Assembly (NCBI GenBank): GCA_016284875.1
Contig: JAEEPS010000021.1
Span: 1-41,926, forward strand
Origin: Salinivirgaceae bacterium
GTDB lineage: Bacteria; Bacteroidota; Bacteroidia; Bacteroidales; SZUA-534
Direction of reading: 5' to 3'
Length of the DNA stretch: 41,926 nucleotides
Positions 25,619-33,644 of the stretch are shown here, in pieces. The translations under genes and the position numbers were made by a program. The notes under the pieces are model-generated. The model ran no database searches. It was not told where the DNA came from and was given only the letters and a program-made list of their open reading frames with translations. Position 1 is the first letter of the stretch. Each line of letters starts with the position of its first letter.

Positions 25619-26616
25619 AAAAATTTCAAATACTATTGGCCATGTCATTATGCACCATAATGCTTCACGCCCAAACAGTAGAATGCGGAACAGCGTTCAA
25701 TCCTAATGAATATAACAATTATGTCCGTTCGCATCACCAACGTGTTTATGCCAATGGCGTTCGAAACAATGATGTTCTATATTTCCCAATCCAATATCAC
25801 ATTATCAGAAACAGTAGCGGAAATATGGCTTTACCTGCATCCGAAACACAAGTTATGACTAATATTCTTAACAATGCTTATAAAAATGCCAACATTCAGT
25901 TCTATTCTTGCAGCAATGTTGAAGTGATCACTAACAATAATTATTTCGAACTTGACAAATCATTAGAATCGGGCCTTTCAGTCTACGACTCCCCGAATGC
26001 AATAAATGTTTATGTATGTAACACTATAAATGGTGGAACTATTGCCGGTTTTTCACATTATCCATGGAGCGGGGTAAACCGCATCGTGTTTGCAAAAGAT
26101 TATGCAAAGTTGTCTACCGTTCCACACGAATTCGGCCATTATTTTGGACTTCTGCATACCCATGAAACCTATTATGGAAGAGAACTGATTGACGGTTCGA
26201 ATTGTGCAACAGCAGGAGACAAATTATGTGATACGCCTGCTGACCCTGGTTTAAGTGATAATACTGTTGACTGCAATTGTATTTATATTGGTAATCAGTA
26301 CTTAAATGGTTTGCCTTATTCCCCAAGCACTAGAAACTTCATGTCCTATTCACGCAAAAGTTGCAGAACAGAATTCACTATAGATCAAATAGATGTTGTA
26401 AGAAGTTATGCTAATGGTGAAAGAAATTATCTTATTAATACTAGGCTAATCAGTAACAAGGTGATAACTGCAAATGAACAATACTGCAATGATATTGTCA
26501 TAATTGAGAACTCGAAAATAAAATCAGGTGGTAGCCTTGTGATTGATTATTGCGAATTTACAACAATTGAAGGCCCGTTTGAAGTTGAATCAGGCGCTCA
26601 TTTAGAAATAAAGTAA
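25615..26616 (+). CDS. Secreted zinc metalloprotease, M43 (pappalysin/cytophagalysin) type
   Basis: 333 residues with a signal peptide (FQILLAMSLCTIMLHAQ). The extended zinc motif HEFGHYFGLLHTH gives ligands H171, H175 and H181 and catalytic E172. CDTPADPG follows and a Met-turn FMSYS (M243), together diagnostic of M43 metzincins. The C-terminal 40 residues (IVIIENSKIKSGG ... PFEVESGAHLEIK) align without gaps to the end of the S1 protease upstream, 14 of 40 identical by eye. This suggests a common surface-sorting or anchoring module. It is the last gene of operon 2. Confidence 0.88.
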   Translation: MKKFQILLAMSLCTIMLHAQTVECGTAFNPNEYNNYVRSHHQRVYANGVRNNDVLYFPIQYHIIRNSSGNMALPASETQVMTNILNNAYKNANIQFYSCSNVEVITNNNYFELDKSLESGLSVYDSPNAINVYVCNTINGGTIAGFSHYPWSGVNRIVFAKDYAKLSTVPHEFGHYFGLLHTHETYYGRELIDGSNCATAGDKLCDTPADPGLSDNTVDCNCIYIGNQYLNGLPYSPSTRNFMSYSRKSCRTEFTIDQIDVVRSYANGERNYLINTRLISNKVITANEQYCNDIVIIENSKIKSGGSLVIDYCEFTTIEGPFEVESGAHLEIK

Positions 26617-26652
26617 TCATCTAATCATTAATAACTTAATACCCATTAAAAA

Positions 26653-27951
26653 ATGAAAAAATCAATACTACTAATCGGTGTTGCTGCTCTGGTATTTGGA
26701 GCATGCAACGACAAGGAAAAGACTTATGAACTTAACGGCGATGAGAAACTGATTGATGTGGCTTCAATCAGCGGAAACGTACAGAAAGGGCCGTTCATCA
26801 ACGGCACATCAGTGCGCGTGGCCGAACTGAACTCTGGTTTGCAGCAGACAGGCCGCAACTTCGAGACTCAGATTACCGACAACTCTGGGACCTTCGAGTT
26901 GAAAGGCATTGGGCAACTGTCGCAATATGTTGAACTTCACGCCGATGGCTATTATTACAACGAGGTTAAAGACGATGTGTCGGAGTCGCAATTGTCGCTC
27001 TACGCACTAACTGACCTCAACAGCGGCACCACGCCCAACATCAACATTCTGACAACACTTGAACGCCCTCGCGTTGAGTACCTTACATCGCACGGAACAT
27101 CGTTTGCCGATGCCAAACATCAGGCGCAAAACGAAGTGTTCGACATTTTCAAAATCGACCATGAGTTTTCATGGATTGAGGAAGCCGAGCGGCTCAGCAT
27201 TGCCAAAAACGGTCAGGGCGATGCCGCTCTTTTGGCAGTGTCGGCCATTATGCAAGGTCAGTTGGCGGCTGGCGCAGTTTCGCAACTCATTGCCGATGTG
27301 GCATCCGACATCCGCACCGATGGCAAACTCGACGACCGCAAACTTGGCGCAAAACTGAAAGGCAACGCCATGGCTATCAATACCAATGAGATTCGCACAA
27401 ACCTTGCAAACCGCTACAAGGAGTTAGGCATTGAGGCCGCTGTGCCCGATTTTGGTGGAATTGTCAATAGTTTTGTGGCCAACACCGAATTTGAACTTGA
27501 ATCGAACCTCAACTATCCTTCAAAAGGCGAGTTTGGCAAGAATATTTTGGCAATCAACGACACTGCCTGCATGTATGGCGGCTACTCAATGGCCGTAAAA
27601 GTTCCAAATGGTGTTGAACTCGACATAAAAGTGAGTTCGCCAATGAGATGTTGGGAGTTTGAGGTTCTGCCTGGAGTCAACTATTCAACTTGGAACGAGG
27701 AAGACCATTCGCGTCATTTCAGATACAGCGGCTCTTGCACGGTCGATATTCATCTGGTTTTGAACAAAGTTGACAGAGATATGATTTATGAGTGGTTTGG
27801 AGACAATAAACATGTGATAAAGGAATTTGAGAATAACAAGGTCAAGTTTGAAGTGTTCGAGAACGGAGTGCTCACAATGGTCAAGAATTTCACCATTCTT
27901 CAGGAGGAAACATGCACCGCCGATTTCATGAACGATGCTAATTACGAATAA
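26653..27951 (+). CDS. Conserved Bacteroidota lipoprotein
   Basis: 432 residues with a lipobox (LLIGVAALVFGAC, Cys 17). The first domain (SGNVQKGPFINGTSVRVAELNS ... ITDNSGTFELKGI) is a carboxypeptidase-regulatory or surface-adhesin-like beta-sandwich. An alpha-helical region follows (INILTTLERPRVEYLTSHGTSFADAKHQAQNEVF), an arrangement seen in uncharacterised Bacteroidota lipoproteins. A C-terminal region holds YGGYSMAVKVPNGVELDIKV. Codon use is more GC-rich than the genes before it, so it probably lies outside the accessory island. A strong terminator follows. Confidence 0.6.
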   Translation: MKKSILLIGVAALVFGACNDKEKTYELNGDEKLIDVASISGNVQKGPFINGTSVRVAELNSGLQQTGRNFETQITDNSGTFELKGIGQLSQYVELHADGYYYNEVKDDVSESQLSLYALTDLNSGTTPNINILTTLERPRVEYLTSHGTSFADAKHQAQNEVFDIFKIDHEFSWIEEAERLSIAKNGQGDAALLAVSAIMQGQLAAGAVSQLIADVASDIRTDGKLDDRKLGAKLKGNAMAINTNEIRTNLANRYKELGIEAAVPDFGGIVNSFVANTEFELESNLNYPSKGEFGKNILAINDTACMYGGYSMAVKVPNGVELDIKVSSPMRCWEFEVLPGVNYSTWNEEDHSRHFRYSGSCTVDIHLVLNKVDRDMIYEWFGDNKHVIKEFENNKVKFEVFENGVLTMVKNFTILQEETCTADFMNDANYE

Positions 27952-27986
27952 TCGAAAGAGAAACCAACTTCTCTGTATATCAATAA

Positions 27987-28022
27987 AAAAGGTTGCCTTC
28001 ACCTACCCGATGGCAACCTTTT
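27987..28022. terminator. Bidirectional hairpin terminator
   Basis: AAAAGGTTGCC (27987-27997) pairs with GGCAACCTTTT (28012-28022) in an 11-bp stem. T-rich sequence follows on both strands, between convergent genes. Confidence 0.8.
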
Positions 28023-28046
28023 CTTTATTTTATCTATACGAGCGTA

Positions 28047-28277
28047 TCAATCTTCACCCTCGTCATCGTCAAGACTATCATCGTCCGACGTATCGTTTTC
28101 ATTGTCATCATCCTCGTCATCTTCAGAGCGCCGTTTGCTTGAGGCTTTTTCGCGCTCGGCCAGTTTCTCGGCCCAATAAGAATATTCCCTGGCAAGTTTC
28201 GGGTATTCCTCCAATGTTGCCCTGAAAAGCAGATGTTCCAAATGCTCAACCTTTTCCTTTATATCCTTTGTCTCCAT
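28047..28277 (-). CDS. Small protein with highly acidic tail
   Basis: 76 residues. The N-terminal half is an amphipathic helix (IKEKVEHLEHLLFRATLEEYPKLAREYSYWAEKLAEREKA). The last 25 residues are almost all Asp, Glu, Ser and Asn. It is the last gene of a minus-strand group after rsmG, 50 nt downstream. No family was recognised. Length, in-frame ATG, termination next to a clear terminator and a sensible helix favour a real gene. Confidence 0.6.
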   Translation of the reverse strand: METKDIKEKVEHLEHLLFRATLEEYPKLAREYSYWAEKLAEREKASSKRRSEDDEDDDNENDTSDDDSLDDDEGED

Positions 28278-28327
28278 ATCAAACGGTTTTTATTATGCAA
28301 TTATAATGCATCTCTCGCATTATTCCT

Positions 28328-28948
28328 CTACAACTCGACATGAATTATTTTTTTTGTTTCAAAAAAAGGCTCTTCAAAATAATCGCTGATGCTGTATATG
28401 GTTGTTTTTCTGTTGATTGCCTTCAATTCATCATCAAAATCGCCACCTTTCAAATAGATGATTCCGTTTGGCAGTTGGTTGTTCCCTCCTGGAGCAACGC
28501 ATTTGCGAGTCATGTTGTAGAAACTGTCGAAACGGGTAACGGCGCGGCTTATAACGAAGTCGGATTTCTCCTTAACTTGCTCTGCGCGAATCTGTTCGCC
28601 CTTGGCATTTGCCAGACCAACGGCTTCAATCACCGCATTAACCACAGTTATCTTCTTACCGATGCTGTCAATCAGACGGAATTGGCATTGCGGAAACATG
28701 ATGGCTAACGGAATCCCAGGAAATCCGCCTCCTGTGCCAACATCAAGCAACTGAGTGCCATCAGTAAAACTGATGATTTTTGCAATTGCCAGCGAGTGCA
28801 GCACATGGTTAACATAAAGGTTATCAATATCTTTGCGAGATATAACGTTCACCTTCTCGTTCCAGTCAGCATACAGTTGCTGCAATTTGGCGAACTGGCT
28901 TTTTTGTGTGTCGGTCAGATTCGGGAAATACTTGAGAATGCAGTCCAT
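28328..28948 (-). CDS. rsmG: 16S rRNA (guanine-N7) methyltransferase RsmG
   Basis: Methylates N7 of G527 in 16S rRNA using S-adenosylmethionine. Characteristic stretches are LYADWNEKVNVISRKDIDNLYVNHVLHSLAI, the SAM loop LLDVGTGGGFPGIPLAI, the acidic strand CQFRLIDSIGKKITVVN, and FVISRAVTRFD. The length of 206 residues is normal. It starts 10 nt after the sigma-factor stop on the minus strand, so it is probably in the same operon. Confidence 0.95.
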   Translation of the reverse strand: MDCILKYFPNLTDTQKSQFAKLQQLYADWNEKVNVISRKDIDNLYVNHVLHSLAIAKIISFTDGTQLLDVGTGGGFPGIPLAIMFPQCQFRLIDSIGKKITVVNAVIEAVGLANAKGEQIRAEQVKEKSDFVISRAVTRFDSFYNMTRKCVAPGGNNQLPNGIIYLKGGDFDDELKAINRKTTIYSISDYFEEPFFETKKIIHVEL

Positions 28949-28958
28949 CGCCCGATTT

Positions 28959-29588
28959 TCAAATATGTGAGTCGCGTTTTTTCAGCATTTCGAAGAGCAA
29001 CTCGCGCGAACGGAACAACTGAGCCTTGACGGTTCCCAACGGCAGTTGCAGTTTGTCGGCAATCTCCTCATACGAAAGTTCATCGAAATACCTGAGTTCG
29101 ACAAGTTGGCGGTAACGCGGTTTCAGGTTTGCCACCATATCGCGCAGCATAGCGTGCTTCTGCTCCATTATTATGCTCTCCTCTGGGTCTGGAGCATCGT
29201 ATTTGAGAGCAAGAGTTGCCTCTTTTGCAAAAACCTCGCTGATTGAACTTTCATCCTCAGTGGCCGATGTGCTCACGGTGTTCAACTGACGGATTTTTTT
29301 GCGCCGCAGAAAGTCGATGCAGTTGTTCGAGGCTATTCTGAAGAGCCATGTGCTGAACGCGTAGTCTGGAGAATACTGCTCGATGTTGCGGAAAGCCTTA
29401 CCGAACGCCTCAATGGTCAAATCCTCAGCATCGACCTTGTTGCGCACCATTTTCAGCACCATAAAATAAATGGAGTCGCGGTAGGTGGCCAAGAGTTGGG
29501 TGAACGCCTGTTCATCGCCATCCTGGGCACGCTCCACTAACTGAAAATCGCGTTTGGCCTTGTCTGAAAAATCTGGATTCGCTTTCAT
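28959..29588 (-). CDS. ECF-type RNA polymerase sigma factor
   Basis: 209 residues. Region 2 includes DAEDLTIEAFGKAFRNIEQYSPDYAFSTWLFRIASNNCIDFLRRKK, and region 4 is RQLVELRYFDELSYEEIADKLQLPLGTVKAQLFRSRELL. The linker between the two regions is longer than usual. The ATG at 29588 overlaps the upstream glycosyltransferase stop (ATGA); a TTG at 29594 would add two residues. No anti-sigma gene is next to it, so it resembles the stand-alone Bacteroidota housekeeping-type ECF factors. Target promoters are unknown. Confidence 0.92.
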   Translation of the reverse strand: MKANPDFSDKAKRDFQLVERAQDGDEQAFTQLLATYRDSIYFMVLKMVRNKVDAEDLTIEAFGKAFRNIEQYSPDYAFSTWLFRIASNNCIDFLRRKKIRQLNTVSTSATEDESSISEVFAKEATLALKYDAPDPEESIIMEQKHAMLRDMVANLKPRYRQLVELRYFDELSYEEIADKLQLPLGTVKAQLFRSRELLFEMLKKRDSHI

Positions 29589-30715
29589 TGACAACGGTAA
29601 TCTCTGAGATTCAAAATATTGAACGACAAATTCAATATCGGTAAAACAACGTCAAATATAGGAATTAAAAATAAAAATCCACGTTCATTTAATTTTATCA
29701 TATTCACCTTATAGACAATAAGTTGAATAATCAGCCTTAAGGCGAAAGCCGACGCAGCCTCAATATAAAGGCCGAACGGACAGATGGCGACAATCAGCGC
29801 GGCATAAAAAAGCAAACGGCTGAACAGTTCGATGCTGAGGCTGAATTTGGTTCCGAAACGGTAGTGGGTCCAAGTGCTCAAGTGGCGTTTTTTCTGTTTT
29901 ATCCATTGACCGAATGTCTCGCAAGGCTCTGATATTGTGATACTTTCTTTGGTGGTTACGATTCGCGTGTTGCGTTTTGTGGCACGTTCGTTGACAAACA
30001 GGTCATCGTCGCCCGACATCAAGTGGTAGTGCGACTGAAAACCATTTTTTGAGAAGAAAATGCTGCGTGTATACGACATATTCCGCCCCACTCCCATGTA
30101 TGGATGCTTTGCTTTGGCCAAGCCCAGATATTGCATTGCAATACTGATGGTGTCGAAACGTATTATCTTGTTAAGCAGGCCTTTGCGCGGCTCGTATCCT
30201 CCATAACCCAAAACAATTTCAGTGTTATCGGAATAGGCTGCCATCATGTCGGCCAACCAATGGTTGCTGGCTGGATAGCAGTCGGCATCGGTGAGGACAA
30301 TATGCTCGTTTTTGGCTGATTTCAAGCCGATTGTGACGGCGAGTTTCTTCCCGTGAGTGAATTTTCGGTCAACCTCGATGCTTGTGTGGCGCAGATTCTT
30401 GTAGGTCTGCTCAAGTTCGGCAAGAATAGTCAATGTGTCGTCTTCCGAGCAATCGTTCACCACAATCACCTCAAAATCAGGATAATCCTGCTCCAATATT
30501 TTGGGAAGATACTTTTGCAAATTCTCGCCCTCGTTGCGGGCGCAGACAATGACTGAGGCTGGCGGCTGCACCGACGGCTGTTGTGGCGGCTTGTTTCGCG
30601 CTGGACGCAGAAAAACAGCCAAATAATAGATTATCTGTATTAAAACCGCCGACGCAAGTATCAGCAGCATAATCAGTTGCCATTGGTCGAGCGAGTCGAT
30701 GTACTGTTTCACCAT
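29585..30715 (-). CDS. Membrane glycosyltransferase, family 2
   Basis: 376 residues with an N-terminal membrane helix (LIMLLILASAVLIQIIYYLAVF). The GT-A domain carries SVIVCARNEGENL, VIVVNDCSEDDT, VLTDADCYP, MSGDDDLFVN and QKKRHLSTW (a variant of QxxRW). Two or three C-terminal membrane segments follow. It probably builds an envelope glycan at the inner membrane. It resembles the GT2 at 1300-2391 in layout but is not a close copy. It is the first gene of the group that includes the sigma factor, rsmG and the acidic protein. Confidence 0.85.
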   Translation of the reverse strand: MVKQYIDSLDQWQLIMLLILASAVLIQIIYYLAVFLRPARNKPPQQPSVQPPASVIVCARNEGENLQKYLPKILEQDYPDFEVIVVNDCSEDDTLTILAELEQTYKNLRHTSIEVDRKFTHGKKLAVTIGLKSAKNEHIVLTDADCYPASNHWLADMMAAYSDNTEIVLGYGGYEPRKGLLNKIIRFDTISIAMQYLGLAKAKHPYMGVGRNMSYTRSIFFSKNGFQSHYHLMSGDDDLFVNERATKRNTRIVTTKESITISEPCETFGQWIKQKKRHLSTWTHYRFGTKFSLSIELFSRLLFYAALIVAICPFGLYIEAASAFALRLIIQLIVYKVNMIKLNERGFLFLIPIFDVVLPILNLSFNILNLRDYRCQ

Positions 30716-30810
30716 AGTTAGAATTAGTCAGTGCAATATTATAAACGAAACGGGCAGAAATATTGCAGGACTTTAACTTTTATGTTGACAACGCGCGGTT
30801 AATAAAGGTG

Positions 30811-33252
30811 CTATTTTCCTTTTGCGCCAGAGCAACTCTCGCAATAGCCCGCCTTGACGCTTTCGTTCTCAAACACTCGCAGCGAGAATCCTTCATCCTT
30901 GCCATTCAGTAGTTTACAGTATGTTTCGGGTTCTATTTGCCTGATGCGCTCCATTGCCGCATCAAACGCCGCCGTGTGCATCTCGTTCTCAAACAGCGAG
31001 CAAAGCGATACGTATGTCAGCAGAAGTTGCATGTTGGTTGTTTGCGCCGCCCATGGTTCCAACGTTTTGATTGTCAGCATATAATCCTTATTATCAAGGA
31101 AGAGTTCGGCAAGTTTCAAACTGTTCTCCATCGACACGGCCTTGATATCGACAATCGACTTGATGCGCTCCACACAAGCCGTTTTTGTGGCGCGGACGTG
31201 AGTCACCGAGTCAACCTCGCTGATGGTCTTGAGTTGCAGACGCAGGTTCAGACCATCGACGGCACGTTTTTGCAGAGGCGTATAATAGAGGCGGTCGATT
31301 CCTGTCTGCAACCTCGGGCCAATATCTTTGAACAATCCTTCGGGATAGTTTATCTGCATAAGCAGATTATTGAATGCAATATACTCATTTTGAGGATTTA
31401 AGATAGCCAATTGCTCAATCGGCTCCTTCATTTCAGTTTCCCTAATCTGCCCAAGGCGATAGCGCAACCAGAGTTTGTTCATCGCCAGTCCCGCAAAATC
31501 GGGGTCGTCAGGAATCTGCATCTCGTTGATGGCGCTTTCGGGATACTCCCCTTTCATGATGCGCCGCATGATGTATTTCTGGATTGAGAGAGCAAGAATT
31601 CGGTCCGATGAGTCGCAAGCCTCCTTGAATTTCCTGAACATGAACGGCTGCTCATTTTTGCCTGTGATGTCGTAAACAATGCGCATCTGAATTCGCGCAA
31701 AGCGATGTTTCTGAAGGATTGGCTCGAGTTCTTTGGCAAGATTGTTTTTCAGAATGCTGTCCTGAACCCGTTCAATAGGAAGTTTGGCCAAATGGCTGTA
31801 TTTGGTTGAACGTATGTCGGTTACAAAATCAGCCCAGTTGTAGTCGGTGATTATTTCGGTTCGGGTTGAGTCGAACTGACGCTTCTCGAGTGCGCGCACA
31901 ATGCTCTCGGCACGGCGGCGCTGCAGATTGCGGTTCACCGAGTCGCTGCCCTCAACCGACGAATATGCCGTGATAGTCATGTTAAGTATATGAAAATCAC
32001 GTTGTTCGAGAGCCTCCAGAAATGGCTCAATGTCAGCCTCATTGTAGTCGGCTTTGTTGCCCTTGAACGGAATCACAAATTCAAGGTCAGCGCTGTCGGG
32101 AATGGGTTTGTAAACACCGAATTTAGTATTGAATGCAAGCGTGTCAGCCAACAATTTAACGTTGTTTTTGTAAGTGCCCTTGATGGGATGAATGAACGTT
32201 TTGGGCACACTTGTGCAGACGGCTCCATCCTGGATAATCAGCAAGTTGATTTCGCTTTCGTTCAAATCGATACCTTCTGGCAAATCTGCCACTTTGCCTT
32301 TGAAGGCTTTCGATTTTCCAGTGGTTTGAATCAGGTTTTTCTTCAGAATCTTCTTCGATTTGTAAGGCTTGGTCATTACACCTCGATTGAACCGATTGTA
32401 ATCCAATATGTTACGTTCAAATTTACAATCATATTGCTCCTTCTGAAGAATGTCGAGCGCCAGCGCATCGTTTTTGTTGCGCATTATTTTCTGCAGAGTT
32501 TTCACATTTTCAACATCGATGAAAACCTCGCGCCCCTCAACCACAAGCGCGTCGCGCAACTCGTTGAGGTTGGTCATTCGGTTGATGCGCTTGCACACCT
32601 CGGGGTCGTAGTTGTCCAAGCCGTTGTTTTTAATGGTGTAAGGCACTTTCAGCATATCGCGGTTACGCATTCCCTCGTTGAACGAGCGAAAATTGCCCAG
32701 CACCACCGACACATAGACTCGTTTACCTTCCAAATCGATGTTTGACGATGCTCCAATATACTGATAATTAGTACTTTCAAATAGTGCTGCCGAACGGCTG
32801 TTCGACATCCAACGGAAAACCAACTCCTCGGCCATCTCATAGTAGGTCAGATTCACCTTTCCCTTCACCACATTGATTTTGGTTGTCAGTTCGGCTGCCT
32901 CGCTTGAGCCGCCATAAGCCTCCATTCGGGCGGCAATAGTGGTTTTGAGTTTGGCATTCGGGTCCTCATCGGCCATCATCGCCATATATTCTGATTGCTC
33001 GCGAGCGATGGTAAACATTAAAGGTTTGTAAATCAGAGGTTCGCAGTCACGCTCATAAAGAATGGAGTTTATCTGGTCGATGATAATGCTGTCCATCAAC
33101 TGGCGCTTAAAATCGTTGGGCAAAATCTGCGAAATGGCTGCCATCGGCTCACCATCAATAATATATGTTTTGCGGGCTACGTTCTGCTGCGCCGTACAAA
33201 ACAGCGACAGAAAAAACACCAACAACAGATTGAGTGCTACCTTTTTCAACAT
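30811..33252 (-). CDS. Secreted CAP-like/OmpA-like multidomain protein
   Basis: 813 residues from the ATG at 33252; a TTG at 33255 opens the frame. After a signal peptide (VALNLLLVFFLSLFCTAQ) residues about 55-200 look like a CAP/SCP domain: INSILYERDCEPLIYKPLMFTIAREQSEYMA, ELVFRWMSNSRSAALFES, YQYIGASSNID. Near the middle an OmpA-like stretch is visible: DFHILNMTITAYSSVEGSDSVNRNLQRRRAESIVRALEKRQ. The C-terminal third is helical, with repeat-like stretches (SLKLAELFLDNKDYMLTIKTLEPWA), and ends with CESC. It may bind peptidoglycan from the periplasm. The domain calls rest on pattern recognition only. Confidence 0.6.
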   Translation of the reverse strand: MLKKVALNLLLVFFLSLFCTAQQNVARKTYIIDGEPMAAISQILPNDFKRQLMDSIIIDQINSILYERDCEPLIYKPLMFTIAREQSEYMAMMADEDPNAKLKTTIAARMEAYGGSSEAAELTTKINVVKGKVNLTYYEMAEELVFRWMSNSRSAALFESTNYQYIGASSNIDLEGKRVYVSVVLGNFRSFNEGMRNRDMLKVPYTIKNNGLDNYDPEVCKRINRMTNLNELRDALVVEGREVFIDVENVKTLQKIMRNKNDALALDILQKEQYDCKFERNILDYNRFNRGVMTKPYKSKKILKKNLIQTTGKSKAFKGKVADLPEGIDLNESEINLLIIQDGAVCTSVPKTFIHPIKGTYKNNVKLLADTLAFNTKFGVYKPIPDSADLEFVIPFKGNKADYNEADIEPFLEALEQRDFHILNMTITAYSSVEGSDSVNRNLQRRRAESIVRALEKRQFDSTRTEIITDYNWADFVTDIRSTKYSHLAKLPIERVQDSILKNNLAKELEPILQKHRFARIQMRIVYDITGKNEQPFMFRKFKEACDSSDRILALSIQKYIMRRIMKGEYPESAINEMQIPDDPDFAGLAMNKLWLRYRLGQIRETEMKEPIEQLAILNPQNEYIAFNNLLMQINYPEGLFKDIGPRLQTGIDRLYYTPLQKRAVDGLNLRLQLKTISEVDSVTHVRATKTACVERIKSIVDIKAVSMENSLKLAELFLDNKDYMLTIKTLEPWAAQTTNMQLLLTYVSLCSLFENEMHTAAFDAAMERIRQIEPETYCKLLNGKDEGFSLRVFENESVKAGYCESCSGAKGK

Positions 33253-33308
33253 CAATACGCTTTTTCTTAAAAACTCGCAAAGTTAAAAATAATTGTTTGC
33301 AGTTGGTG

Positions 33309-33545
33309 TCATGAGTTTTTTTTGCGCATTTCGGGGTCGATGGCGCAGATGGCGGCCAGCCGTTCCACAAATTTCTTCTCTGTCGGGTGTTTCTCGTACA
33401 TGTAGAGCAGCATCTCGTCTTGCGCTTCACGCGACTGTCGGAGTATTGATAATGAAGTGGTTATCAGTCCCTGACTATAGCGCAGACGCTGCATCTGGTC
33501 GAGCAAGGCCAACTCTTTTGGCGACATTTTGAATCCGTTTGCCAT
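33309..33545 (-). CDS. Small conserved-looking helical protein
   Basis: 78 residues, predicted all-helical (SPKELALLDQMQRLRYSQGLITTSLSILRQSREAQDEMLLYMYEKHPTEKKFVERLAAI). No signal peptide or membrane segment is seen. It starts 63 nt downstream of the GH95 terminator and ends 56 nt before the CAP-OmpA gene, all on the minus strand. The family is not recognised, but the composition is protein-like and an ATG start is present. Confidence 0.6.
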   Translation of the reverse strand: MANGFKMSPKELALLDQMQRLRYSQGLITTSLSILRQSREAQDEMLLYMYEKHPTEKKFVERLAAICAIDPEMRKKNS

Positions 33546-33579
33546 TTTAGTTTGATGCTGTATTATTCGTGGTAAAGAT

Positions 33580-33623
33580 AAAAAAACTGGCGGAAATGCC
33601 GATTGTCAGCCGTTCCGCCAGTT
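33580..33623 (-). terminator. Rho-independent terminator of the GH95 gene
   Basis: On the minus strand AACTGGCGGAA pairs with TTCCGCCAGTT (11 bp, loop 17 nt) and is followed by a run of T. Confidence 0.85.
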
Positions 33624-33644
33624 CTGATATTTGCTTGCGAAAAA

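Noticed and set aside
31990..32745. A 251-codon plus-strand frame opposite the CAP-OmpA gene
   Set aside because: It is an antisense shadow without start context or recognisable domain.
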